DNA of 5,376 nucleotides. Source: Candidatus Altimarinota bacterium (GTDB taxonomy: Bacteria > Patescibacteriota > Gracilibacteria > UBA4473). The position numbers and the translations under genes were made by a program. The notes beneath the pieces are model-generated. The model saw only the letters and a program-made list of their open reading frames with translations. It was not told the DNA's origin and did not search any database. Location of the stretch: assembly GCA_905478675.1 (NCBI GenBank), contig CAJQJI010000033.1, forward strand, positions 1-5,376. The letters run 5' to 3'. This document shows positions 5,312 through 5,376 of this stretch, in pieces (the first letter of the stretch is position 1; the number at the start of each line of letters is the position of its first letter).

Positions 5312-5376
5312 ATGATGCAAAAATTATACCGATTTTGGGGGCTAGCATTAGGCTTAAGTTTTATTAGCCTGTCTAG
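5312..5376 (+). CDS. Start of an exported protein gene, cut by the window edge
   Basis: Only 21 codons are visible, from tandem ATG codons at 5312 and 5315. The translation MMQKLYRFWGLALGLSFISL has a short basic/polar start followed by a hydrophobic Leu/Gly/Ile core, which fits a signal peptide, as in the three genes before it. The extended -10 box ends 11 bp before the first ATG, leaving almost no leader and no ribosome binding site, so initiation would be of the leaderless type. Nothing can be said about the mature protein. A transmembrane N-terminus of a membrane protein is the alternative. Confidence 0.65.
   Translation, partial: MMQKLYRFWGLALGLSFISLS

Overview
The window looks like a piece of a bacterial chromosome, moderately AT-rich by eye. 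All genes lie on the plus strand. None of the four complete genes has a Shine-Dalgarno sequence before its start. The two clearest promoters carry an extended -10 box (TGnTATAAT) placed very close to the start codon. Tyr-rich and Ser/Thr-rich exported proteins of unrecognised family, plus a surface protein with a C-terminal WSDQSASPHS...DW..GYLV..IP signature, remind me of Patescibacteria/CPR lineages such as Peregrinibacteria. That assignment is inference from general resemblance, not proof. The standard code fits: no CDS needs an in-frame TGA, and all five visible stops are TAA or TAG.

Layout: (1) 1-603 is the 3' part of a prephenate dehydratase gene (pheA: catalytic-domain end plus ACT domain), the only metabolic gene here. 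(2) After an extended -10 promoter, 681-1169 encodes a 162-residue cytoplasmic protein of unknown function with an acidic N-terminus and a long charged helix. (3) A gene-free leader of about 200 bp (1170-1367) holds a possible promoter and a hairpin. It precedes two adjacent genes, 1368-2246 and 2288-3199, for exported proteins that look like diverged paralogues sharing a C-terminal domain with a Cys pair. They probably form one transcription unit that ends at a strong intrinsic terminator (3221-3256). (4) 3342-5159 encodes a 605-residue exported, cysteine-free, multi-domain beta-rich surface protein, followed by a second strong terminator (5179-5209). (5) At the right edge an extended -10 promoter drives a nearly leaderless gene, of which only the signal-peptide start is visible (5312-5376).

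Four consecutive genes (1368 to the right edge) begin with signal peptides, so most of the window is an export or cell-surface locus. Its proteins may contribute to one envelope structure, but nothing in the sequence proves that they interact. No RNA genes, mobile elements, CRISPR arrays or phage signatures were seen.
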